This document shows, piece after piece, positions 9,892 through 16,356 of a stretch of 26,730 bases of DNA. The position numbers were made by a program, and so were the translations under genes. Numbering within the stretch: position 1 is the stretch's first letter; each line of letters begins with the position of its first letter. The notes beneath the pieces are model-generated. The model made no database searches. It was not told where the DNA came from and was given only the letters and a program-made list of their open reading frames with translations. This stretch comes from a virus, in IMG/VR virus record IMGVR_UViG_3300033992_001141, positions 1 through 26,730 of that record; one strand, given 5' to 3'.

Positions 9892-10292
9892 ATATTATTT
9901 GTGTTCATACCAACCTGTAATGTTTGTTGTTCAAAAACTCCAATGGATGGAACGGTGAATACAACAGACACATCCAAGCGATTATAATTATTATCTTTGT
10001 TATTCAACACAGACACAGATTGCACATTCACATAACTCATCCATTTGGCAATGTCTCTGCGAATAGTACTATCAATAATTGGAGTCATGTCATCTGTAAT
10101 ATTCTCAAACAAAACATTCCACAACCCAGAACCAAAATCTGGATTCATTCTGCGTTCTCCCTTTTTTGTTTTTAGCAACAAATTTAAGTTGGATTTTACT
10201 TGTTCAATTACACTATGACTTTGGTTAAAATAACCCTGCGGCCCATGTGTGATGGGAAGAACTATACCATAAGTCTGTGTTGTATTTGCCAT
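9888..10292 (-). CDS. 25: Baseplate wedge protein gp25-like (GPW/gp25 family)
   Basis: A 134-residue protein, close to T4 gp25 (132 residues). Residues 36-64 contain LNLLLKTKKGERRMNPDFGS then GLWNVLFE, the conserved GPW/gp25 core with the E-R-x-x-x-P-D-F-G-S motif. gp25 bridges the baseplate wedge to the first sheath layer and forms the core bundle with gp6 and gp7. It starts two bases after the preceding 149-residue gene and overlaps gp6 by four bases, the usual W-J order of contractile tails. A lysozyme activity once proposed for gp25 is not supported by modern structures, so this should be read as structural. Confidence 0.95.
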   Translation of the reverse strand: MANTTQTYGIVLPITHGPQGYFNQSHSVIEQVKSNLNLLLKTKKGERRMNPDFGSGLWNVLFENITDDMTPIIDSTIRRDIAKWMSYVNVQSVSVLNNKDNNYNRLDVSVVFTVPSIGVFEQQTLQVGMNTNNI

Positions 10293-10294
10293 TT

Positions 10295-10744
10295 TTATGC
10301 AGGTCTACCTGACTTTGCTTTGGCATCCATTGCCTTCATCAATTTGGAATAGTCTCTGGTCATAGCGTTTGCTACGGCGGCAATATCCTTGTTTTCGGCC
10401 AACACTTCTTTTGGCATATTTTTTATAGTGTCTATAACGGAAGGAACGGATGCCGAATTTTCGTCCGGTACTCCGCCAACCGTCTCGTTCAATATTTGGT
10501 TAAATATTGGGTTTGACGAAAAAGTTCTTGGTGCTTGTACCGGCGATTTCTTGATAGGTGCCTCGAAAGTAACCAACGGCTTATTTCTTTGTGCAGAAGC
10601 CTGAGATGGTTCTTTTTGTTCGGTAATAACTGGCTGGGCGGTGATTCTTTCCGCCAATACCTCCATGAGATATTGAGGAAGAGAGTTATTTATCTCTTCT
10701 CGTACAACCGTTCTGATGATTTCTACTAGTTCTTTCTTGTTCAT
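10295..10744 (-). CDS. Hypothetical protein, 149 aa, N-terminal helix and disordered middle
   Basis: A 149-residue frame with a well-placed AAAGGAA Shine-Dalgarno site and an ATATTTATA box before the ATG. The N terminus (about 1-32) is a predicted amphipathic helix with alternating charges (MNKKELVEIIRTVVREEINN). The middle is rich in Pro, Gln, Ala and Ser and probably disordered. The C terminus (about 105-149) is again helical and ends in basic MDAKAKSGRPA. It is the first gene of the gp25-gp6 operon, which suggests a baseplate or tail-tube assembly factor. I recognise no family, and a named function cannot be given. Confidence 0.7.
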   Translation of the reverse strand: MNKKELVEIIRTVVREEINNSLPQYLMEVLAERITAQPVITEQKEPSQASAQRNKPLVTFEAPIKKSPVQAPRTFSSNPIFNQILNETVGGVPDENSASVPSVIDTIKNMPKEVLAENKDIAAVANAMTRDYSKLMKAMDAKAKSGRPA

Positions 10745-10758
10745 ATATATGATTCCTT

Positions 10759-10766
10759 TATAAATA
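10759..10766 (-). promoter_or_regulatory. ATATTTATA box with Shine-Dalgarno site, putative late promoter
   Basis: The minus strand reads TTATATTTATAAAGGAATC, 14 bases before the ATG of the 149-residue gene that begins the gp25-gp6 operon. The box runs directly into AAAGGAA, which serves as ribosome-binding site. Confidence 0.55.
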
Positions 10767-10783
10767 TAATGTATTTTTGATAA

Positions 10784-11680
10784 TTATCCCGATGGAGGGA
10801 AACTGAATGCACTTATTTTATCATTTGTGAATGACGTGGCACCCGAAAGTGTATTGTTTATTGGCGGTGATACCGCCGACAGGTTTAGATTGGCAATTCC
10901 ACCGGAAGTATTTTCTGCCACGGCACCAGAAACAGTGTCTCCAACCGCACTAGTTGCACTGGAAGCTGCATTTTGGATGTTTCCTTGTATTCCTTGAACT
11001 TGATCCTGTATGGATGATATACCGGTCTGGCCCATAGCTCCGCTTACCGCATCACCGACTTGGTTTTTTAAATCGCCAACCGCCTGATCTACCATATCTT
11101 CAACAAGCGACTTCAATATTGCACCGGGATTTCCCGAAGATAATGCGGAAATTATTGCAATTGCCCCACCCACCATTGCCATGTTTATTTTAAGACCAGG
11201 TGCAAATGGCGGAACTATAGTTGTGTATTTTGTAATTTTATCGGCAATAAACTTTGGTCCGGCACCAAGAAGAATACCGGCTTTATCCAAACCTGGAAAG
11301 CTTGGCATGTTTGGCAAATTCAAACTTGGAAGCGGCGGCAGTGATGCTGCAAAATTTGGAAGAGATGTTGATAATCCCATGGTACCCGCGATACCTGACA
11401 GGGAAGTTGGACCTCCAAACGCCGCCGATATACCACCAATCGTCGTTGGAGCCCCGAAACTTGCAACAGCGCCTGACAATGTTTTTGGAACCCCACCAAT
11501 TGTTGAGGAAATTCCAGAAACAGATGCAATGGAAGATAAAGAAGAACCCGCTCCGATAGATATTGTAGGAGATTTTAAAATTGATAAACCGGTGGTTGTC
11601 ACGCTGTTTGTCATAGCAGACAGAGACGTTGGTGGACTGAAAGACACGGTTGGTGCGGAAAATAATGGAATGTCTGGCAT
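10784..11680 (-). CDS. Low-complexity Ala/Gly/Ser/Pro-rich tail-module protein, 298 aa
   Basis: A 298-residue protein following the gp5-like gene by three bases. A purine-rich GGTGGAG lies upstream of its ATG, inside the end of that gene. Residues 30-110 consist of degenerate short units built on (T/S)-I-G-G-(I/V)-x-x-(A/T)-(F/L)-G/S-A-P-T, followed by a Pro/Leu-rich stretch around 110-130 and a hydrophobic segment near 165-185 (NMAMVGGAIAIISALSS). The C-terminal third has Ala/Ser/Gln heptad-like spacing. The pattern is unlike any enzyme I know and suggests a repetitive beta or helical fibrous structure. Position beside the central spike makes a spike-associated or tail-tip part plausible but unproven. 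Confidence 0.65.
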   Translation of the reverse strand: MPDIPLFSAPTVSFSPPTSLSAMTNSVTTTGLSILKSPTISIGAGSSLSSIASVSGISSTIGGVPKTLSGAVASFGAPTTIGGISAAFGGPTSLSGIAGTMGLSTSLPNFAASLPPLPSLNLPNMPSFPGLDKAGILLGAGPKFIADKITKYTTIVPPFAPGLKINMAMVGGAIAIISALSSGNPGAILKSLVEDMVDQAVGDLKNQVGDAVSGAMGQTGISSIQDQVQGIQGNIQNAASSATSAVGDTVSGAVAENTSGGIANLNLSAVSPPINNTLSGATSFTNDKISAFSFPPSG

Positions 11681-11683
11681 ATG

Positions 11684-13114
11684 TTAATCAACTCCACCGG
11701 CAACAAACACTCTACCACTCATGAGTGAACTCAATTGAGAGCGAAGAGCCAGCAAACTAATCTGGGATGCTTGCAGAGACAGCAATTGCTCCGCCCACAA
11801 GACTGACGCGGGTGGTAATATAGGAAGTAGGGTTGGGCCAGTTTTGGTCAAATGTAAGTGAGTCTGTAGGGCCATTAGGACTTGAATTTGTGTATTGACA
11901 TTCAATAACATCCAATCGCACATTGAATACATCCAAGCCACCGTACTTCTACCCAACAACGCTGGCTCATATGTTTTCCCATGGTCTCCCAAATATATCT
12001 TAGGAGAATTTATTGTCGCCGTCTTTAATGCGGTTATCGTCATTCTATCAAAGCAGGATATGGAAATTGAGTCGTCACTTGTCATTCCAATTTTCTTTTT
12101 CGAGAAGAAAAACATTTCATTAGCTTTCGAAGAAAACACCAACCTATCGCTGTTTATCACAATCTGATCACCGTCCAGTTTTGGTAAACTAACCAACTTG
12201 TTTCCTCGTATTATTGCGTTCGTTGTCGTGGGTTGAAAATTTGATACAGTTTTTCCAGAAGTTATATGAACAGACGATCCATCTTTATTTATATCTTCTT
12301 CAATGTATCCTTTTGCTGTAAATCCTTCTGGATTTTTGATTGGTGCTTGACGATTACGCAAAATAATCTTTGGATTTCCGCCACCATCTTCATATTCTCC
12401 TTCTATACCAGAGTCATTGTTTCTGTTGTCATCGTATGCTCCAAATCTTATAGAAGATCCAAATCTTGATTCTAATATAGTATCTCCTTCATATCTTTTT
12501 AGAGCACGAATCTTTGGATTGAATTTAAAATAGTTTCCCAATACTCCTGTATAATTTTCTCCACCAGAAAAATTCAATGTCGATTTTGGTCCAGTGTATG
12601 GTTCTCCGTTGTTGTATTCATCTGTATTTTGATCTACCCAACCAGAAACGCGCTCAGTTATAAAACTGGCATTGCTATTTACAACCGATTTGAAGTTTAA
12701 TTTACGAGAATAAAAATAGCTTTCCATATATCTACCAACAATCACCATTTCATTCATCAACGGCCACTCGGTTATACCAGTATTTTCAATTGGATATGCC
12801 CAACCAAGTTGTTCTTTATCTTTACCTCTTTCACTGTTCAAGAATCTAAATTTTATTGCACCAACTTGACCATAATCATTTGTTCCAGCAACCGGTTCAC
12901 TGCCATCTATGTTCGGTGGAAAATCGTTAGCATCCAATTCATCTGTGAATGCTGGATGTTTATCGTCCAATATAATATCCAGCACCACCGCTTCTTCCAA
13001 TTCAAAGAAATAACTTGTATCAGGTTTGCGTTCAATAACGAACCTTTTTGAAGCAAGCATGTCATCTTGCTTTATGTTGAGGTCACTTCTGCGTTCTGTT
13101 TCTGTGTATGACAT
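11684..13114 (-). CDS. 5: gp5-like baseplate hub/central spike protein without lysozyme domain
   Basis: A 476-residue protein. The N-terminal ~150 residues fit the OB-fold part of gp5/VgrG-type hub proteins (GQVGAIKFRF, GWAYPIENTGITEWPLMNE, MVIVGRY). Around residues 205-225 it has RYEGDTILESRFGSSIRFG, a pattern typical of gp5 in T4-like marine phages. Residues 270-385 show repeated short strands such as GDQIVINSDRLVFSS and INSPKIYLGDHG, as in the gp5 triple-stranded beta-helix. The C-terminal 80 residues are Leu/Ser/Gln-rich. T4 gp5 (575 residues) carries a lysozyme domain between these parts, but no such domain is seen here. The ATG overlaps the stop of the 126-residue gene (TAATG). Confidence 0.82.
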   Translation of the reverse strand: MSYTETERRSDLNIKQDDMLASKRFVIERKPDTSYFFELEEAVVLDIILDDKHPAFTDELDANDFPPNIDGSEPVAGTNDYGQVGAIKFRFLNSERGKDKEQLGWAYPIENTGITEWPLMNEMVIVGRYMESYFYSRKLNFKSVVNSNASFITERVSGWVDQNTDEYNNGEPYTGPKSTLNFSGGENYTGVLGNYFKFNPKIRALKRYEGDTILESRFGSSIRFGAYDDNRNNDSGIEGEYEDGGGNPKIILRNRQAPIKNPEGFTAKGYIEEDINKDGSSVHITSGKTVSNFQPTTTNAIIRGNKLVSLPKLDGDQIVINSDRLVFSSKANEMFFFSKKKIGMTSDDSISISCFDRMTITALKTATINSPKIYLGDHGKTYEPALLGRSTVAWMYSMCDWMLLNVNTQIQVLMALQTHLHLTKTGPTLLPILPPASVLWAEQLLSLQASQISLLALRSQLSSLMSGRVFVAGGVD

Positions 13115-13494
13115 TATTTAGGTTCTGCTTTTGATTTTTCTGGAGACTTCATTGTTTTGGCGGTTTCTTCTATAGCCGACATGAGTTGCTTTTTTTCTTC
13201 TTCTGTCAATATTGTACCACCACCTTCGCCGTCCGGTCCAACCTTACCAGACATCAATCGTTGAATAATTGCGGCAAGTTTGATTAGTTGCTCATCATTG
13301 CGCACAGACACATCAAAATATTCCTTGAGCAACGGAACGATTGTAACAGCGTCATTTACAGTCTTGATCATGTCTTTTAGGTCGGTAATCAATATGTCCA
13401 ACTGATCTTTCTTTTGTTCTGAGTTATTTATAATATCTTTGCACAAAGAAGCAAAACTTTTTCCCTTATAAATCTCAAATTCATATGTTTCCAT
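13114..13494 (-). CDS. Hypothetical tail-module protein, 126 aa
   Basis: A 126-residue, mainly helical and charged protein that ends in the start codon of the gp5-like gene (TAATG). Residues 25-80 look like a coiled-coil or helical bundle. They are followed by a Gly-rich turn GPDGEGGGT (about 93-101) and a C-terminal helix EEEKKQLMSAIEETAKTM. Coupling to gp5 suggests a hub-assembly or spike-loading factor, which is inference. The ATG at 13494 has no Shine-Dalgarno site, and a TATTTATA box ends only three bases before it, which is odd. If that box is a promoter, the mRNA would be leaderless or the true start would be elsewhere. Confidence 0.7.
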   Translation of the reverse strand: METYEFEIYKGKSFASLCKDIINNSEQKKDQLDILITDLKDMIKTVNDAVTIVPLLKEYFDVSVRNDEQLIKLAAIIQRLMSGKVGPDGEGGGTILTEEEKKQLMSAIEETAKTMKSPEKSKAEPK

Positions 13495-13497
13495 GCC

Positions 13498-13505
13498 TAT
13501 AAATA
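13498..13505 (-). promoter_or_regulatory. TATTTATA box directly before a start codon
   Basis: The minus strand reads CAATAACTATTTATAGGCATG, so the box ends three bases before the ATG of the 126-residue gene. It is the same core as the other late-type boxes, but it lies too close for a normal 5' leader. Confidence 0.4.
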
Positions 13506-13535
13506 GTTATTGAGTGAGTATTTTTACGTTGGTTG

Positions 13536-14438
13536 TCAAGCATCAATACCAGTTATTTTTCCGGTGTTATAATATTCCTCTCGTATTTTACGCTGTGGCT
13601 CCATGAGCTTATTTATAACTTTTGTAATGTGTTGAGTTTGGCAGTCTGCGATTTCTCGTATATATAGATACAATGCTTTTTTATTGAATATATCAATACG
13701 ATCAGCATTTCTGAATATTTCAACAACTGCATTTGCAATCTTCAAGTCACGATCTTTGGTAAAATACTTGCCCACATTTTGGTCCCAATATTCGACCATT
13801 AGTTTGATAAACTCACGTGCTTCACTTTCTTGTTTTTCGTGTTCTGGTTGAACCACAAACTCACCAGAGTCTCCGGTTTGTTCACAAATCTCAACGTGTT
13901 TCTTGAAACGACGATATGTTGTATTATTGTCCAAAATAAACCAATGTTTGGCTACAATACTAAAATAACTGAATGCTTTGCCTTTTCCTTTTTCATATTT
14001 GCTCATGTTTGCAACCATATGTGAAATGGCTTGTTTCTGAATATCAAGTGGACTTACATCAGCATAACTAAACTTGAATGTATTATAAATGTTTTCGGCT
14101 ATTTTACCAAAAGCACCTTGTATCTTTTCGTTGTATATTTTATCTTTTTCTCTTGGATCTTCTGTTTCATTATAAGCAACAATAGCCGATTCTGTATCTG
14201 GTGTGAAGTATACATTAGAAAGCTTTTTTTCAACCCCCTCAACTGCCTCTTTTTTGTTCTTTTTTCCTTTTGGTCTACCACGTGGGCGAGAAATCTTTTC
14301 ATTTACATGAAACTCCTCAGTATGCACAGTTTGTTTCTTGATTTTATTTTTAGGCTTTTGAGTTTTGACAACTTTTTTTGTTGGCTTAGATTTTTTTGCA
14401 ATCTTTTTAGATTTGCCGATTTTTTTAATTTTATTCAT
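13536..14438 (-). CDS. 55: gp55-like late-transcription sigma factor with basic AT-hook-like N terminus
   Basis: A 300-residue protein. Residues 110-180 follow the gp55/sigma region 2 pattern: GKIAENIYNTFKF, then DIQKQAISHMVANMSKYEKG and KAFSYFSIVAKHWFI. In T4, gp55 replaces sigma70 on host RNA polymerase to read TATAAATA late promoters. Residues 228-282 (DLKIANAVVEIFRNAD...KALYLYIREIADCQTQHITK) look like a helix-turn-helix C-terminal region. Residues 1-70 are unusually Lys-rich and contain RPRGRPKGKK, an AT-hook-like motif at 51-60. T4 gp55 is only 185 residues and lacks this. The gene lies just upstream of the baseplate genes, five bases after the endonuclease gene. No strong Shine-Dalgarno site is visible. 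Confidence 0.82.
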   Translation of the reverse strand: MNKIKKIGKSKKIAKKSKPTKKVVKTQKPKNKIKKQTVHTEEFHVNEKISRPRGRPKGKKNKKEAVEGVEKKLSNVYFTPDTESAIVAYNETEDPREKDKIYNEKIQGAFGKIAENIYNTFKFSYADVSPLDIQKQAISHMVANMSKYEKGKGKAFSYFSIVAKHWFILDNNTTYRRFKKHVEICEQTGDSGEFVVQPEHEKQESEAREFIKLMVEYWDQNVGKYFTKDRDLKIANAVVEIFRNADRIDIFNKKALYLYIREIADCQTQHITKVINKLMEPQRKIREEYYNTGKITGIDA

Positions 14439-14443
14439 TTTTA

Positions 14444-15157
14444 TTATTTGAGTGTTTTTAATTTTCTTGGTCCCCGTTTTATCCCTATCATTGATAGAGA
14501 TTTTCTCAGTTTCCGTTCATCTGTCCATTTTCCTTTTGGCCTGCCGATGAGAGATTTTGATATTTTGATCTTAGATTCTTCGCTCTGTTTAATGCCAATA
14601 TGTGATTTTGATAATTTATTACAATGTTCCGATGTAAGAGATTTATTGATTCTACCCGCAGACATTCTCGCACGGGCTTCAATTGAAACATGATCGCTTC
14701 CAATTTTTTGTTTTGCTCGGGCAATTCTTATTTTTTGTTTTGTTTCTTCCGCGTGTTTTTTACCAAGCATTGGTTTGTGGTCAAATATACCTCCTGCGTT
14801 GCAATTGTAGCCATTTTTCAAAGAATTTTTTTCTTTTATCCAAAAAGTTTCTCTTTCATTTAGAATATTACGATCTAATTTGCAAAGTTCTAATATTATT
14901 TCTTCAAAATTTTCATATCCATATTTTAATATCGCGCGATATATTTTTGGTTGACCTTTACATCGTAACCCCTTGTAATCAGAAAATCTGTTTTTTATTT
15001 CGTTGCATGTTTGCCCAACATACCATTTATTTGTAATTTTATTTTTCAATCCGTATATCCCTATCTTTTTTTGTGTGATATCTCGCGAGATTATTGGCTC
15101 GTTCTTTGACGGCGTGTTTCCAATAACTTTGCATTCGTTGTTCGTTGTGTCTTTCAC
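14444..15157 (-). CDS. GIY-YIG homing endonuclease, free-standing, with NUMOD3-type repeats
   Basis: A 237-residue frame (GTG start, GAAGGA about 10 bases upstream). Residues 31-50 hold the GIY-YIG core: GIY at 33-35, then KWYVGQT with YVG at 46-48. R57 and the E of NERETFWI (about 101-103) fit the catalytic Arg and Glu. GYNCNAGG follows at 117-124. From about 130 on there are repeated HAEETKQKI / TSEHCNKLS / SEESKIKIS / TDERKLRKS units with GK/GR turns, typical NUMOD3 DNA-binding motifs. Such genes cut cognate genomes to spread themselves. It is inserted between a small membrane-protein gene and the late sigma factor. The first 30 residues look non-native; see the overlapping frame at 15039-15197. 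Confidence 0.88.
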   Translation of the reverse strand: MKDTTNNECKVIGNTPSKNEPIISRDITQKKIGIYGLKNKITNKWYVGQTCNEIKNRFSDYKGLRCKGQPKIYRAILKYGYENFEEIILELCKLDRNILNERETFWIKEKNSLKNGYNCNAGGIFDHKPMLGKKHAEETKQKIRIARAKQKIGSDHVSIEARARMSAGRINKSLTSEHCNKLSKSHIGIKQSEESKIKISKSLIGRPKGKWTDERKLRKSLSMIGIKRGPRKLKTLK

Positions 15158-15197
15158 GTTTTTGATCCTTCGTTATATTTAATGGTTTTCTTCCCAT
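15039..15197 (-). CDS. 52-codon frame, probable displaced 5' end of the GIY-YIG gene
   Basis: An ATG at 15197 opens a 52-codon frame (MGRKPLNITKDQKRER, then SYWKHAVKERANNLARYHTK) that overlaps the start of the endonuclease in another frame. It looks more protein-like than the first 30 residues of the endonuclease frame, being a basic, helical, DNA-binding-type segment. The two frames meet at a run of seven A residues (minus strand, 15066-15072). With six A residues, this frame would run directly into IGIYGLKNK and give one protein of about 250 residues. So this may be a frameshifted N-terminal domain, a sequencing indel or, less likely, a +1 slippery site. The frame may also be a separate small gene. 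Confidence 0.45.
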   Translation of the reverse strand: MGRKPLNITKDQKRERHNEQRMQSYWKHAVKERANNLARYHTKKDRDIRIEK

Positions 15198-15201
15198 ATC
15201 A

Positions 15202-15209
15202 ATAAATAT
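15202..15209 (-). promoter_or_regulatory. ATATTTATT box before the endonuclease
   Basis: The minus strand reads TTATATTTATTGATATG. The box lies three bases before the ATG of the 52-codon frame and about 44 bases before the GTG of the endonuclease. It has the same core as the box before the 213-residue structural gene. Confidence 0.45.
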
Positions 15210-15222
15210 AAAAAAGTTTAAT

Positions 15223-15243
15223 AAAAATCACAAAAAAATCACA
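15223..15243. repeat. Short tandem repeat AAAAATCACA x2
   Basis: Two copies of AAAAATCACA with an 11-base period lie in the gap between the small membrane-protein gene and the endonuclease. They may be a protein-binding site or simple slippage in AT-rich DNA. No further support. Confidence 0.4.
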
Positions 15244-15248
15244 AAAAT

Positions 15249-15500
15249 TTATTTTATTTTTTCGTCAAATTCATTTATAACCCGTTGAATTTCGGAGAAA
15301 ACAAAACCAACATCGTCATCGTTTGAAAATAATTGTTTGTCATCCACCATCTTGAGTCGCTTTTTAACTTGCACAACCTCACCCCTAAAATATTCAATCC
15401 ATTCTTCGTGTACTTCAATCTTTTTTAGCATGTTGTAGCATGCATATCCCAACGCACATGTTGATATGAAAAATAAAACCATTAATATTGTTATCCACAT
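15249..15500 (-). CDS. Small single-pass membrane protein with coiled coil, 83 aa
   Basis: An 83-residue protein. Residues 2-24 form one hydrophobic segment (ITILMVLFFISTCALGYACY), followed by a charged helix (about 25-55, heptad-like EVHEEWIEYFRGEVVQVKKR) and an acidic tail. The topology suggests anchoring in the host inner membrane with the helix in the cytoplasm. A GAGGA Shine-Dalgarno site lies inside the last codons of the 50-residue gene upstream, so the two are coupled. It ends the deformylase operon. Small proteins of this shape in phages may be spanins, holin regulators or exclusion factors. Nothing here decides between them. Confidence 0.7.
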   Translation of the reverse strand: MWITILMVLFFISTCALGYACYNMLKKIEVHEEWIEYFRGEVVQVKKRLKMVDDKQLFSNDDDVGFVFSEIQRVINEFDEKIK

Positions 15501-15503
15501 AAA

Positions 15504-15656
15504 TTATTCCTCGTCTTCTTCAAGTTCCTCGGCTTCATAACCAAGTTCTTCTTTTAGTATTGTTAGAGCATCTTCAACGGCTGGCCAACTATGTCGTTCA
15601 AGTGCATGTTCAAGCAGTTCTTTTATTTCTTCAAGGTTATCAATGTTTATGTTCAT
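15504..15656 (-). CDS. Small acidic protein, 50 aa
   Basis: A 50-residue frame with an ATG at 15656, one base after the deformylase stop, and a stop three bases before the next gene, so it fits exactly between its neighbours. The sequence is helical and very acidic: IDNLEEIKELLEHALERHSW, then LTILKEELGYEAEELEEDEE. The exact packing in the operon, the absence of stops and the amphipathic Leu spacing support a real gene. The charge and size recall small phage proteins that bind host enzymes or mimic nucleic acid, but there is no motif to prove a role. There is no clear Shine-Dalgarno site, so translation may depend on coupling to deformylase. Confidence 0.7.
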   Translation of the reverse strand: MNINIDNLEEIKELLEHALERHSWPAVEDALTILKEELGYEAEELEEDEE

Positions 15657-15657
15657 A

Positions 15658-16272
15658 TTATAGAATTTTCCAGCCTTGCTCCACGAGTTCCAAAGCCTTC
15701 TTGTATTTTATATATTGAGTTTCTCCGGATTTTTCCACCATAACTTTATCATTTCTTCCATGTTTCACTTTTTTATCGACCGTTGGAACAAAACGAATGC
15801 CTTCATCAATCATCAACACTCCGTTGGTATGATCTGTTTCATGCTGGATACATATACTTTCTAGCAAACCCAAATCCTTGCCCACAGATTCTTGGGTGAT
15901 GGGGTCTGTATCTGGTCCAAATGAAAGAGGATTGGCATGATTGAGAGTGGACACCGTGACCTTCAGTGAACGAACTGTGTTGGTAAGCTTGCCGGGCAAA
16001 CTCAAACAACCTTCGGTGAATATGAGTTTTTCTTTACTTGCCTCAACAATTGTTGGGTTCATTAGAATAATAGGCGGATTATCTTTACGAACTCTTACAA
16101 TTGATACCGCCTTGGGTATTCCTATTTGTATGGCAGAAAGACCAATACCATGTGAAAGTGTATCCAAAGCCTCAATCAGTTTCTTGGCTATTTCTTCACC
16201 TTCTTGTATTGTTGATACTGGTTCGGTTTTTTTGTGTAGAATATCTTTATTTTTGACAATTTTGTAACTCAT
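15658..16272 (-). CDS. def: Peptide deformylase
   Basis: A 204-residue enzyme that removes the N-formyl group from new proteins and uses a bound metal ion. All three family motifs are present: GIGLSAIQ (42-49), EGCLS (87-91, metal ligand C89) and QHETDH (143-148, with H144, E145 and H148). The start at ATG 16272 is chosen because MSYKIVKNKDILHKKTEPV is the usual deformylase N terminus. An in-frame GTG at 16302 would add ten unlikely residues. The C-terminal ~45 residues extend past the catalytic core. Marine T4-like phages often carry short deformylases thought to help host or phage protein maturation. A TTGACA-type promoter lies upstream. The gene leads the 50- and 83-residue genes. Confidence 0.95.
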   Translation of the reverse strand: MSYKIVKNKDILHKKTEPVSTIQEGEEIAKKLIEALDTLSHGIGLSAIQIGIPKAVSIVRVRKDNPPIILMNPTIVEASKEKLIFTEGCLSLPGKLTNTVRSLKVTVSTLNHANPLSFGPDTDPITQESVGKDLGLLESICIQHETDHTNGVLMIDEGIRFVPTVDKKVKHGRNDKVMVEKSGETQYIKYKKALELVEQGWKIL

Positions 16273-16301
16273 ATTTTGTGAATGGTCGTATATACAATTC
16301 A

Positions 16302-16331
16302 CATATATATGCTAAATGTTTATATTGTCAA
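16302..16331 (-). promoter_or_regulatory. Host sigma70-type promoter for the deformylase operon
   Basis: The minus strand has a perfect TTGACA (16326-16331) followed, after 16 or 18 bases, by TATATA or TATATG (16302-16309). It lies in the 84-base gap between the membrane-protein gene and deformylase. The ATATTTAT late-type box is absent here, which suggests early expression by host polymerase. Confidence 0.5.
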
Positions 16332-16356
16332 TACATAATAAACAAAATGTAAAGAA

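Noticed and set aside
14031-14693. Plus-strand 220-codon hydrophobic frame
   Set aside because: Its Phe/Leu/Ile richness is the antisense of the Lys-rich sigma factor and endonuclease, so it is not a membrane protein gene.
16273-16302. GTG start extending peptide deformylase by ten residues
   Set aside because: The extra residues do not fit the family N terminus and would leave almost no leader after the TTGACA promoter.
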